From positions 682,001 through 746,000 of the forward strand of contig NZ_AP024851.1 in assembly GCF_024346675.1 (NCBI RefSeq): a stretch of DNA of 64,000 nucleotides, given 5' to 3'. Every line of letters begins with the position of its first letter. Positions within the stretch are counted from its first letter, which is position 1. The translations under genes were made by a program, and so were the position numbers. Source of the stretch: Photobacterium sanguinicancri (GTDB lineage Bacteria; Pseudomonadota; Gammaproteobacteria; Enterobacterales; Vibrionaceae). The notes beneath the pieces are model-generated. The model saw only the letters and a program-made list of their open reading frames with translations. It did not search any database and was not told the origin of the DNA. This document shows positions 7,875 through 16,913 of the stretch, in pieces.

Positions 7875-8555
7875 TTAATAATGTGGCTTTAACATAGTAT
7901 GTAGTTCGTCAAGTGAGCTGACTTGGTAGCACGGCTTCACACCATTAGGCACTGGTTGTCCTGATGCGTTTAACCAGCAAGTCGAAATCCCCACGTTATT
8001 GCCACCTAAAATATCTGAGTGTGGATTATCGCCAACCATCAATACATCTCTTTTATCAGGATTACCCATCAAGGCAAAAGCATGCTCAAAAATACCCCGG
8101 TCAGGCTTGGCAATGCCAACTTGCTCTGAAATGATCAACGCTGCAAAATGTTGAGAAAATCCAGTTCGTTCTAACCGAACTTGTTGAAGTTCTGTAAACC
8201 CGTTAGTAATAATACCTAACTGAGCTTTACCCTGAAGGAAATCTAGCAGTTCTTTAGCGCCAGGTAATGGGGCGCAGATATCGGCCATTGCTGAGAGAAA
8301 GGCACTGTTAAGGTCTGTGGTTGTAACGTCTAACTTTTTAGCCCACAACTCAAAACGGGTATGCTGGAGTTCCTGAGCTGTGATTTTCCCATCTTGATAG
8401 TCAACCCACAGCGGTTTGTTTACTTGTTGGTAGTGAGCAAAATCATCTCGACTAAAAGTGATGCCAAACCGTTCAAACATTAACCTAAGTCCTTCGTATG
8501 CATCGAAGTGAAATAATGTTTCATCGGCATCAAATAGAATCCATTTGAAGTTCAT
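7875..8555 (-). CDS. yjjG: YjjG-like HAD-family pyrimidine 5'-nucleotidase
   Basis: A 226-residue HAD phosphatase of the normal YjjG length. Motif I is 'LFDADETLF' (nucleophile Asp near residue 9), motif II is 'IITNGF', and motif III/IV has the Lys in 'GIAKPDRGIF' and 'VLMVGDNPHSDI'. 'YQQVNKPLWVDYQDGKIT' and 'QLQHTRFE'-type stretches are close to E. coli YjjG, which dephosphorylates dUMP, dTMP and non-canonical pyrimidine nucleotides (housecleaning). It has no obvious operon partner. A long leader of the brnQ gene lies downstream. Confidence 0.9.
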   Translation of the reverse strand: MNFKWILFDADETLFHFDAYEGLRLMFERFGITFSRDDFAHYQQVNKPLWVDYQDGKITAQELQHTRFELWAKKLDVTTTDLNSAFLSAMADICAPLPGAKELLDFLQGKAQLGIITNGFTELQQVRLERTGFSQHFAALIISEQVGIAKPDRGIFEHAFALMGNPDKRDVLMVGDNPHSDILGGNNVGISTCWLNASGQPVPNGVKPCYQVSSLDELHTMLKPHY

Positions 8556-8792
8556 TTTGTATCCTTTTTCTAATCCAAGTCGAGATAACGTGATTTTTAT
8601 TTGCGTATTTATCCCTGATTTTAAGTGGAATTACACCAGGCGGCAATTCTAAAGAATAAATTATTCAAATGCTACATGATGAATATTCAAATGGACTAGA
8701 CTATAAAATGTGCCGATAAAAATAGACATATCTGTAGTGTCGAAAAGACACTTCATGGCTAGGGATACTGTTAACGTTATGGAGTAACTAGA

Positions 8793-9845
8793 ATGGTAGA
8801 TGAAATATTCTTTTATGAGCCTCAAGATGATCATGGTTTTTTATCTAATTTTTCCGCAAGTCCAATATCATTAAGCGATGTAGTGTGGCCGACAAGTGAA
8901 CACTATTATCAAGCTCAAAAATTCACAGATAAAAGTATCCAGGAACTGATACTGAATGCATCAACGCCCGATGAAGCTTTTCAATTAAGCCGCCAATATC
9001 AAGACCAAGTAAAGCAAGATTGGATGGAGGTCCGAACAACCGTGATGCGCTATGTTGTATTTGAAAAGTTTCGTCAAAATCCGCATTTTACGCACTTACT
9101 TGTCTCGACGGGCACCTGTGTGATTAAAGAGCATTCTCACAAAGATTCATTTTGGGGAGATGGTGGTGATGGTCGAGGCCAGAACGAATTAGGTAAAATA
9201 TTGATGGAAGTGCGTAGTCATTTTGCACAACAAGAACCTTTTAACCATGTCCATTTTGTTGATAGTGCAAAGTTACCCACTCAGTGGGGGACATTCCAAA
9301 TGTATGGTTTTACAGAGGTTTCCTCAGGGAAAGAACACTTAGCATTAGTGTATGGCAAACTGGATCCTGAGATACCTCCGCTTATTCGCTTACACTCAGA
9401 GTGCCTCACGGGTGATGCTTTATTTAGTGCTCGTTGTGATTGTGGGTTTCAACTTGCCAGAGCTATGGAGAATATTGTTGATGCTGGGAGTGGTGTATTA
9501 CTCTATTTGCGCCAAGAAGGACGGGGAATAGGCTTGATAAATAAAATTCGAGCATACCACTTGCAAGATCAAGGTGCTGATACAGTTGAAGCCAATGAAC
9601 AATTAGGGTTTAAAGCTGACATGCGAGACTATACTTTTTGTCGGGGGATGTTGAGTTTTTTAAATATAAAATCGGTTAGATTAATGACAAACAACCCTCG
9701 AAAAGTAAACGCGCTTAAAGCGGCGGGCATTGAAATTATTGAGCGTGTTCCATTACAAGAAGGGAACAATCCTTATAATGAAGGTTACTTAAAAACGAAG
9801 GCGAATAAACTAGGTCACATGTTTGACAAAGATTTTGTGAAATAG
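8793..9845 (+). CDS. NADAR (YbiA-like) N-glycosidase fused to GTP cyclohydrolase II
   Basis: A 350-residue fusion. Residues 1-145 form a NADAR/YbiA domain ('[10 protein letters not shown]', '[12 protein letters not shown]', '[19 protein letters not shown]'), the family that hydrolyses the N-glycosidic bond of early riboflavin intermediates. Residues 155-345 are GTP cyclohydrolase II, with zinc ligands C204, C215 and C217 in '[17 protein letters not shown]', '[10 protein letters not shown]' and 'MTNNPRKV'. One polypeptide therefore makes the first riboflavin intermediate and can also destroy the surplus. Fusions of this kind are known in Vibrionaceae. I saw no FMN riboswitch upstream. Housekeeping ribA is probably elsewhere. 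Confidence 0.9.
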   Translation: MVDEIFFYEPQDDHGFLSNFSASPISLSDVVWPTSEHYYQAQKFTDKSIQELILNASTPDEAFQLSRQYQDQVKQDWMEVRTTVMRYVVFEKFRQNPHFTHLLVSTGTCVIKEHSHKDSFWGDGGDGRGQNELGKILMEVRSHFAQQEPFNHVHFVDSAKLPTQWGTFQMYGFTEVSSGKEHLALVYGKLDPEIPPLIRLHSECLTGDALFSARCDCGFQLARAMENIVDAGSGVLLYLRQEGRGIGLINKIRAYHLQDQGADTVEANEQLGFKADMRDYTFCRGMLSFLNIKSVRLMTNNPRKVNALKAAGIEIIERVPLQEGNNPYNEGYLKTKANKLGHMFDKDFVK

Positions 9846-9865
9846 AGTTAAATATCACAATTGAA

Positions 9866-9890
9866 TAAGCGCTCATATTTAGAGCGCTTA
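9866..9890. terminator. Hairpin between convergent genes
   Basis: A perfect 9-bp stem TAAGCGCTC/GAGCGCTTA with a 7-base loop, between the fusion gene and the convergent binding-protein gene. The T-tracts are weak on both sides. Confidence 0.55.
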
Positions 9891-9925
9891 ATGGTGTGTT
9901 ATTATTGTAATTAGATATTATGAAG

Positions 9926-10684
9926 TTAAATGTAGTTATTAATAATTTGATCTAGTTCACCACTTGATTTCATGTTTTTTAAGCGTTCATTTATAAATGT
10001 TTGGATGGATTTGTCCATATTAGGGTCAAATGCCAAGTAAATAGGGTAATCAGGGATGATTTTATTAAACGACTGAGTTTTATATTGCTCTCTGTCTAAA
10101 TTTAGTTCTGATAAGTTATATTTTATTCGGGAGTCCATTTCAACGAATGCAGCGTCACCCTGTAGTTTTTTTACAATACGAAATGCGGCTTGGTAATCCT
10201 TAACACGCAGTTCTTCCACTTTCCCGGATTGGATGAAAGGTGTTAATTGTGGATAGTCAAAGCCATGAAGTAAAACAACGATTTTGTTTTCTATGTCTTT
10301 CATGTTGTTGAAAGTAAATTCATTTTTTTTACTGCTTAACAAAACGTGTTTAACTGTATAAATAGGCTCTTCAGATAGGTTTTTAGCCTGTACACCTCCC
10401 CATGATGGGCTCCCGTATGTAATCCAATTGGCTTGACCGCCTCCTTCAAGAATTGAAATCATTCGGTTGAATGGGTACGAGTGATAGTTAATCGCATACT
10501 GACTACCTTCAAATACTTTTTTTACGATATCAGTAACAATTCCACTGTGCTGATCTGCTTTATTCTCTATTTGAAAGGGGGCCGCTTGTTTTGCTATCAC
10601 ATAATAATTGATATCATTTGGGGATGCAGCGACGGATGAGAAGCTTAGTAATGCCGTTATTGATAGTGTTATGACTTTTATCAT
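9926..10684 (-). CDS. Periplasmic solute-binding protein (SBP family 3-like)
   Basis: A 252-residue protein with a signal peptide (MIKVITLSITALLSFSSVAA) and a fold typical of family 3 binding proteins. Examples are the N-terminal 'YYVIAKQAAPFQIENKADQHSGIVTDIV'-type strand region around residues 27-55 and a C-terminal 'FINERLKNMKSSGELDQII'. No transporter genes are next to it. It is divergent from a hybrid sensor kinase (66 bases between the ATG and the nearest possible kinase start), so it may be a ligand-sensing partner of that kinase rather than an import component. The ligand is unknown. Confidence 0.75.
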   Translation of the reverse strand: MIKVITLSITALLSFSSVAASPNDINYYVIAKQAAPFQIENKADQHSGIVTDIVKKVFEGSQYAINYHSYPFNRMISILEGGGQANWITYGSPSWGGVQAKNLSEEPIYTVKHVLLSSKKNEFTFNNMKDIENKIVVLLHGFDYPQLTPFIQSGKVEELRVKDYQAAFRIVKKLQGDAAFVEMDSRIKYNLSELNLDREQYKTQSFNKIIPDYPIYLAFDPNMDKSIQTFINERLKNMKSSGELDQIINNYI

Positions 10685-10761
10685 TAAAATCCCTTTTTAT
10701 TAATTCCATTTGACTGTCTATTATTAGATTAGTTGAATAAATAATAAGTGTGAGTTTAGGG

Positions 10762-13152
10762 ATGAACAAAGCGCATCAGGATCACAATAAGCTTCGGAAA
10801 TTAGGGCTTGCTAAGCAAATGCTTATTTACATTTTGTTAGTAAGTAGTGTGTTAACGCTGTTTACGACTGGTGTGAACTTGTATGTTGATTATCAGCGAG
10901 ATTTGGTCAGCATTAATGAACACCTTAATCAAATAAAAGAAACATCCTTAGAGAGCCTTACATCAAGCTTATGGGTTGAAGACCGACAGCAATTACAACT
11001 GCAAGCGGAAGGCATTTTTAGGCAGCCGCAGATCCACTACTTAGTGATTGAGGATGATGACGGTATCATTTTGCAGCTAGGTGAGGATCTACAAAAATAT
11101 AAACATGAAAAATCCTGGCCAATGATCTTCAGCAGTGGCAATAAAAATTTCTCATTAGCGACGATAACGGTTCAATCTGATCTATATCAAATTTATGATG
11201 GGCTGTTTAATAAGTTTTTGATTTTATTGGCCTCACAAGCGGTAAAGATTTTCCTTATTGCGACTTTCATTCTATTCATCGTTTATCATGTGATAGTGAA
11301 ACATCTTGCGCACATGTCTGCCGTGGTCAGTGATTTTGATGACAAGCAACTTCCACGATTGTTATTGCTCAAAAATCGTTTGTTTAACGATGAAATTACT
11401 ACTCTGCAAGAGAGTTATAACCATTCAGTGATGCGAATTCGAGATCACTACGATGAACTTGAACAAGCAAAAGAGCAAGCGGTAGAGGCAAATAACAAAA
11501 AGAGTGAATTCTTAGCAAACATGAGTCATGAGATTCGAACGCCAATGAATGGAATCATTGGTTTGTCTTCTTTATTGCAAGGGATGTCATTGCGCCCTGA
11601 ACAAAGAGAATATGTTGAGATGCTCCATTCCTCATCATTATCTTTGCTTGATTTGATTAATGATATTCTTGATTTCTCCAAAATAGAATCGGGAGAAATG
11701 AAGCTTGAACATACCAATTTGAATTTATTTGCTTTAAACAAAGATGTCGAAAATATTTTTTTAGTCAAAGCGGCTGAGAAAGGTTTACTACTACAGTGTT
11801 CAATAGACCGTCGTGTTCCCCCTATGCTTTTAGGTGACCCAACACAATTGCGTCAAGTTCTAGTGAACTTGGTCAGTAATGCGATTAAATTTACCGAGAC
11901 AGGGCATGTCCAATTAAATATACATTTTGTCTCTATGGCTGAAGGACAGGTAAGCGTTAAGTTTGAAGTGGTAGATAGTGGTATCGGTATATCTTCTGAT
12001 AAGCATCAAACTATTTTTGAAAAATTTCAACAAGCAGATGGGAGCACAACACGTCAGTATGGTGGAAGTGGTTTAGGACTTGCTATCTGTCAGCGCTTGG
12101 TTTCACTTATGGGTAGTGAGCTGTTGGTACAAAGTGAAGAGGGAAAAGGAAGTCAATTTTACTTTACGGTTCAACTTGAAGAGTGCGAGCCGTTCGAGGC
12201 GACTGTAACAGATGTTGAAGTATCCACGACAGCTAAGCCGCTAGCAGGGGCTAAAGTTTTATTGGTTGATGACCACATGATGAATATGAGGATAACATCA
12301 GCACAGCTATGCGGTTTTGGCGCAAATTCAATATGCTGTGAAGATGAAGAACTTGCTGCACAATTTATAGATGAATCGATAAAAAGCGGCTCCCCATTTG
12401 ATTTAGTTCTGGTTGATAAGTGGATGCCGGTTATGGACGGTTTCGTGTTGGCAGCCCAATTGCGCCATCAGTTTGGTGATCAATGTCCAGTGATGATGAT
12501 GATTACCGCTGGACCAGATTTGAGTGATGCACGGAAAATGCGTACCTCGGGTATTTCGGCAGTCCTTGCTCGACCATACAAAGAGTCAGAATTAAAATGG
12601 CAAGTTGAACAAGTATTGCAAGGTAATACTTGTCAGATACCAGCCGTACCTATGTTAAAGCCACCAATGATTACCGCTGATTTGAAGAGCTCCGATCCGA
12701 AAGATCCAGAGCAAACTTTCCCAGAAAAAGAAAAGGATAACGCGAGTAAAGGGCATGTACTTGTTATTGAAGATACAGTCGTTAATCAGAAAGTTGCCAA
12801 AATGATGCTTGAGAAAATTGGGTTAACCGTGACAATTGCTGAAAACGGCCTACTAGGTGTCGAGCAATTTGAATCTCAAGCGTTTGATTTGATTTTAATG
12901 GATTGCCAAATGCCAGTTATGGATGGATTTGAAGCAACAAAGCGTATTCGACGAATTGAAGCAAATAAGACAGATCGCAATTCCCCTGCGATCCCAATAG
13001 TCGCGCTGACGGCAAATGTACTAAAAGAAGAAAAAGATAAGTGCTTTGAAGCGGGCATGGATGATTTTCTTGCCAAGCCCGTCAATCAAAAACTATTGCG
13101 TGAGACTGTGATTAAGTATTTAAAGCAATCTCAACAAACGGCAACGCATTAA
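10762..13152 (+). CDS. Hybrid sensor histidine kinase with two receiver domains
   Basis: About 796 residues; a GTG at 10750 would add four. In numbering from 10750, one membrane helix at about 24-47 and a second at about 155-182 enclose a short periplasmic sensor domain. The HisKA box '[18 protein letters not shown]' has H260. The ATPase domain follows (about 355-475, '[13 protein letters not shown]'). Then come two receivers: the first with D556 in '[12 protein letters not shown]' and the second with D718 in '[18 protein letters not shown]'. The final output step is not encoded here: there is no Hpt domain and no adjacent response regulator. The divergent binding protein is a candidate sensory partner. 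Confidence 0.9.
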   Translation: MNKAHQDHNKLRKLGLAKQMLIYILLVSSVLTLFTTGVNLYVDYQRDLVSINEHLNQIKETSLESLTSSLWVEDRQQLQLQAEGIFRQPQIHYLVIEDDDGIILQLGEDLQKYKHEKSWPMIFSSGNKNFSLATITVQSDLYQIYDGLFNKFLILLASQAVKIFLIATFILFIVYHVIVKHLAHMSAVVSDFDDKQLPRLLLLKNRLFNDEITTLQESYNHSVMRIRDHYDELEQAKEQAVEANNKKSEFLANMSHEIRTPMNGIIGLSSLLQGMSLRPEQREYVEMLHSSSLSLLDLINDILDFSKIESGEMKLEHTNLNLFALNKDVENIFLVKAAEKGLLLQCSIDRRVPPMLLGDPTQLRQVLVNLVSNAIKFTETGHVQLNIHFVSMAEGQVSVKFEVVDSGIGISSDKHQTIFEKFQQADGSTTRQYGGSGLGLAICQRLVSLMGSELLVQSEEGKGSQFYFTVQLEECEPFEATVTDVEVSTTAKPLAGAKVLLVDDHMMNMRITSAQLCGFGANSICCEDEELAAQFIDESIKSGSPFDLVLVDKWMPVMDGFVLAAQLRHQFGDQCPVMMMITAGPDLSDARKMRTSGISAVLARPYKESELKWQVEQVLQGNTCQIPAVPMLKPPMITADLKSSDPKDPEQTFPEKEKDNASKGHVLVIEDTVVNQKVAKMMLEKIGLTVTIAENGLLGVEQFESQAFDLILMDCQMPVMDGFEATKRIRRIEANKTDRNSPAIPIVALTANVLKEEKDKCFEAGMDDFLAKPVNQKLLRETVIKYLKQSQQTATH

Positions 13153-13454
13153 TTCATTGCAACAATGTCTGAAGTAGTATTCATGTTGTTGTATAAATCT
13201 ACGGAAATCGTCATGGTGTTTTGTTGTGCATTTTCAGAAATATCACTGATGACATAATAATCAGAATCGTTGCTTTGCAGTGAGTCATCAACAAGACGAA
13301 GTAAGCTTGCATTGATGTTACCGACAATTTCAATTGTTTCTATGTGTGCGTATTGACCAAACTCAATTTCTACAGGTGACATTAATTCTGGAGCTGCAGC
13401 TACGGATGTGCTGAATAAGGCGAAAGCTGTTGCTATTAGGTGTTTTTTTAGCAT
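13149..13454 (-). CDS. Small secreted protein, possibly DUF1471 (YdgH/BhsA/McbA)-like
   Basis: A 101-residue protein with a clear signal peptide ([21 protein letters not shown], probably cut near residue 21). The mature part of about 80 residues ends in '[10 protein letters not shown]' and '[11 protein letters not shown]', which resembles the closing strands of DUF1471 periplasmic stress proteins. The assignment is tentative. It is convergent with the histidine kinase gene and the two reading frames overlap by four bases. Confidence 0.6.
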   Translation of the reverse strand: MLKKHLIATAFALFSTSVAAAPELMSPVEIEFGQYAHIETIEIVGNINASLLRLVDDSLQSNDSDYYVISDISENAQQNTMTISVDLYNNMNTTSDIVAMN

Positions 13455-13665
13455 GATTTATCTTGTTGAGTTGGTGCATGAGCTGCGAGTGTGCCGCAAG
13501 GCTTGTTATGAATTGTCAGTGCTGAGTAAAAAAACATTCCTCATAAATGAAAAGGATTATTGTCGATAAAACAACTACGTTTAGTGGTACGTAATACCAG
13601 CGTTATTCTTGTCATCAAGTGATTTAGGCTGGTATCTCTTTCTATCTGTGTCTAATGGAGGTTTT

Positions 13666-13914
13666 ATGGGTATTTTTTCGTGGATTATATTAGGACTAAT
13701 TGCTGGTGCGTTGGCTAAGTGGTTAATGCCGGGTAAAGATGGTGGTGGTATTGTCATGACAATGGTACTGGGTGTGTGTGGTGCTTTTGTTGGTGGCTGG
13801 TTAGGTTCTTTTCTTGGTTTTAGTAGTGCTAACGGTGTGAATATAGGCAGTATCATTACGGCAACGATTGGTGCATTTGTAATATTATTTCTGTATAACC
13901 GCTTTGTTAAATAG
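13666..13914 (+). CDS. GlsB/YeaQ/YmgE-family stress membrane protein
   Basis: An 82-residue protein with three membrane helices. 'GLIAGALAKWLMPGKDGGG', a Gly-rich middle ('GAFVGGWLGSFLG') and a final helix are the signature of this family. The ATG at 13666 has GGAG 6 bases upstream, so an upstream in-frame start at 13609 is not needed. Relatives are small inner membrane proteins induced by general stress; their molecular role is not established. Confidence 0.88.
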   Translation: MGIFSWIILGLIAGALAKWLMPGKDGGGIVMTMVLGVCGAFVGGWLGSFLGFSSANGVNIGSIITATIGAFVILFLYNRFVK

Positions 13915-13972
13915 AGCGTGAAATTAAGGCGGAAATTAGCTTTTTTCTTGGTTTAAGCTATCGATTGACTTG

Positions 13973-14006
13973 ATGCAGCACGTATAAACATGCTGCATTT
14001 ATATTT
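13973..14006 (+). terminator. Terminator after the GlsB-like gene
   Basis: An 8-bp stem ATGCAGCA/TGCTGCAT with a 10-base loop, followed by TTATATTTT. It lies about 60 bases beyond the stop codon. Confidence 0.65.
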
Positions 14007-14412
14007 TAAAGCATATGCTCTTAATTTTCCTATAACGTCCCACGTTTTTATTAAAATCATCTCTTTTATCGCTGTTCTATAAACGTTTCAATTATTTTTT
14101 ACGCGAATTATTTTGTGTATTAACTCGGTGATAATTGGAACGCATTCAAAATAATGCTTGTTAAGTTTGCATTATATCTACATTTGACTTGGTTGAGTGT
14201 CTAACTCTGAGATGTTTTTTTAGATAAAGAAAAAAGATTGGATGACACTTATATCTGAACTCGCCTTAGGCAGTCAGGTTAACCTGAGTCAGCGTTGTTA
14301 GCTGTAAGTCGATAGCCATACTCATCCTGCTTTGAGCGAGTATTAATACGCATAAACGCACACAATGTATGCATTATTAATTGATATAACTAACCACCAC
14401 ACGGAGTTAGAA
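14007..14412. other. Upstream region of the chitinase with a 14-bp palindrome
   Basis: No gene seen. It holds a perfect palindrome TCAGGTTAACCTGA at 14274-14287, about 126 bases before the chitinase start. This could be an operator or a small RNA hairpin. The rest is AT-rich. Confidence 0.4.
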
Positions 14413-16758
14413 ATGCAAAAGGGAATGAAAAAAAGTAAGATCGCTTGCACGATTGCTGCAATGTTAATGGCGACTGCCACTGTTTCTGTACAGGCCGCTC
14501 CTACCCATGATAAGAACGTTATTGGTTATATTACCCAATGGGAAGCGTGGAAAGGGCCGAATGAAGGCTTTAGTGTGAAGGGGGAAGCGACGCATTTGAA
14601 TGTAGATATGGATATCTACTCAATTCTAAATTTCTCTTTCTTCGGTGTTGCCAAAGATGGTTCTTTACATAGTGGCGATTTACGCAATAAAAGCATCTAC
14701 CAGCCCAATGCAGTTCAAGAGCCTGGGTCGCTTTTACACCCAGATGTCTATTCAAGCTGGGATTTCCATATTTTATGGGGTGAGCTGGAATATATTCATC
14801 AATACCCGACAGATGAACCATGGAATGCGGATCAACTGAAAAAAGTGCAAGACCAAGGCTTTGTTAAACAAGGTAGCGGCTGGTTACATCAACCAACAGG
14901 CGTTACAGGCCAATTCCCAATCCCACTGAAAAAGGCAGGTGGTGCGCCGGGATTGATTGACTTAGCTCACCAAAAAGGTGTGAAAGTTATGGCTTCTCTA
15001 GGTGGCTGGAGTATGTCTAAACACTTCCCTGAGATGGCAGCTGATCCCGTTAAGAAAGAACGCTTCATGCAGGATCTTGATAAGCTGATGGCGCTTGGCT
15101 TTGATGGTATCGATATTGACTGGGAATACCCAGGCACAGGTGGCATGAACTTCGAAGGAAACCCTGAAGATTACGCTAATTTTGAACTGTTAATGGAAGA
15201 TATTCGTACTCGTATTGGTCCGAATAAATTGCTTACAGCTGCATTTGCAGCGTCAACAGCTAAGCTTGAAGGCTATGATTGGGCTCGTCTGGCTGCTTCA
15301 ATGGATTACTTCAACATGATGACCTACGACCTTAATGGTGGTTGGTCTAATGTTGCAGGTCATAATGCGCCACTCTACCCATACCCAGAAGAAGAGTTCA
15401 AAGGTTTAGAACTTGATTACCTCCGTACGTGGATGGCTGCGAAAGGCATTCCATCTGAGAAAATTAACTTCGGTGCTGCTTTCTATGGCCGTGGTGTACA
15501 AACAACCGAAGCGACAGCTTATGTTGGCGCACCAACGGATAAACGTAATGTCAACTTCAGTGTTGATGGCCCAACATTATCATCGGTTGATTTAGATAAC
15601 TGGAAACAGTTTGAAGGGCAACCAAACTATAATTTCATTAAAAAGCAAACAGGTTGGGAGCATAAGTGGGATGCTTCAGCTGAAGTACCTTACGCCGTTA
15701 AAGGTAAATACTTCTTAAGTTACGATGATGAAGCTTCGATTGCTAAAAAAGCACAGTACATTGTCGATCATAACCTTGGTGGTGTGATTGTATGGCAGGT
15801 TCATGGTGATGTTGAATGTGCTGGTACTTTCATTAGTCATGGTCGTAATTTAAAAGAGTGTACTGACCTGCGTTCGCCATTAGCAGCTGAAATTGATCGC
15901 GTCTTTAGTGCTGGCACAGTACCAAATGTGGCACCTGTACTGACAGTTCCTGCAGCGCAAGCGGTTAATTCTGGTCAAGCGATTAGCTTTGATGTTTCAG
16001 CAACTGATGCTGATGGTGACAAGCTCAGTTTTACTGCTAAAGATGCGACAGTTGTTGATAACGGTAACGGTACCGCAACAGTTACTTATAAAGCACCAAA
16101 TACCGCAACAGATCTTACTGCAGTTGTGACGGTGACTGTCAGTGATGGCCGTAAGCAAGTAAGTAAAAATGTCACAGTTACTGTTAAAGGTTCAGGCGCG
16201 GTAGATAATATTCCACCAGTGCTAAATGCACCAGCAACACTTGATGTCAAAAGCGGTCAAACGGTTGTGATTAGTGTTTCAGCGACAGATGCTGATGGCG
16301 ATGCATTAACCTATTCTGTATCAACTGGATCAGTAACACCGACTGCAACAGGCGCAGACATTAGCTTTACCGCACCAACAGTAACGGCTGATACTGTCGT
16401 TAATCTTGTTGTGACTGTATCTGATGGCCAAGCTAGCGCTGAATCGACAGTCGTGGTAACTGTAAAAGCAGATGGTGGCACTGGTACAACGTGGGATGCG
16501 AATACCATCTATAACACGGGTGATACAGTTACTTATAATGGCGTGAAATACACGGCTAAATGGTGGACCAAAGGTGAAAAACCAGGCTCAAGTGCTGTAT
16601 GGGCTGCATTTGATGATGGAAGCGTGAAAACGTGGAGCGCAGATAAAGTGTATAACGGTGGTGACCAAGCGACGTTTAGTGGTGTGACTTACAAAGCTAA
16701 ATGGTGGACTAAGGGGGATCAACCAGATAATGGTTCAGGCCCTTGGGGCGCACTCTAA
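14413..16758 (+). CDS. Secreted GH18 chitinase with Ig-like and chitin-binding domains
   Basis: 781 residues from the ATG at 14413, chosen for the GGAG 6 bases upstream. A signal peptide ends in 'VSVQAAP'. The GH18 catalytic barrel (about 30-480) carries SLGGWS and the DxxDxDxE motif in 'FDGIDIDWEYPG', with acid/base E238. Two Ig/cadherin-like domains with the repeated 'SATDADGD' follow (about 495-690). Two C-terminal type 5/12 chitin-binding modules, each with 'YKAKWWTKGD'-type Trp motifs, end the protein. It cleaves chitin outside the cell. It is monocistronic, with its own terminator. Confidence 0.95.
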   Translation: MQKGMKKSKIACTIAAMLMATATVSVQAAPTHDKNVIGYITQWEAWKGPNEGFSVKGEATHLNVDMDIYSILNFSFFGVAKDGSLHSGDLRNKSIYQPNAVQEPGSLLHPDVYSSWDFHILWGELEYIHQYPTDEPWNADQLKKVQDQGFVKQGSGWLHQPTGVTGQFPIPLKKAGGAPGLIDLAHQKGVKVMASLGGWSMSKHFPEMAADPVKKERFMQDLDKLMALGFDGIDIDWEYPGTGGMNFEGNPEDYANFELLMEDIRTRIGPNKLLTAAFAASTAKLEGYDWARLAASMDYFNMMTYDLNGGWSNVAGHNAPLYPYPEEEFKGLELDYLRTWMAAKGIPSEKINFGAAFYGRGVQTTEATAYVGAPTDKRNVNFSVDGPTLSSVDLDNWKQFEGQPNYNFIKKQTGWEHKWDASAEVPYAVKGKYFLSYDDEASIAKKAQYIVDHNLGGVIVWQVHGDVECAGTFISHGRNLKECTDLRSPLAAEIDRVFSAGTVPNVAPVLTVPAAQAVNSGQAISFDVSATDADGDKLSFTAKDATVVDNGNGTATVTYKAPNTATDLTAVVTVTVSDGRKQVSKNVTVTVKGSGAVDNIPPVLNAPATLDVKSGQTVVISVSATDADGDALTYSVSTGSVTPTATGADISFTAPTVTADTVVNLVVTVSDGQASAESTVVVTVKADGGTGTTWDANTIYNTGDTVTYNGVKYTAKWWTKGEKPGSSAVWAAFDDGSVKTWSADKVYNGGDQATFSGVTYKAKWWTKGDQPDNGSGPWGAL

Positions 16759-16817
16759 TAGGCTAAACGTTAGTTGATACTAGTTACGCATTGCTAGTTA
16801 GATACTAAGGTCAATAA

Positions 16818-16849
16818 AAAGCCCAGAAATAGCAATATTTCTGGGCTTT
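16818..16849. terminator. Bidirectional terminator between chitinase and pfaD
   Basis: A perfect 14-bp stem AAAGCCCAGAAATA/TATTTCTGGGCTTT with loop GCAA. The minus side continues into a T-run, so it probably also ends the pfaA-D transcript. Confidence 0.85.
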
Positions 16850-16913
16850 GTTATGTCTATTCAATTAACGGTTTTCGCTTATCAAAACTGAATTATGCGG
16901 CGTTAATTTTAGA

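Noticed and set aside
8556..8792. Possible FMN riboswitch before the NADAR-GTP cyclohydrolase II gene
   Set aside because: The conserved RFN sequence blocks are not present in the 237 bases.
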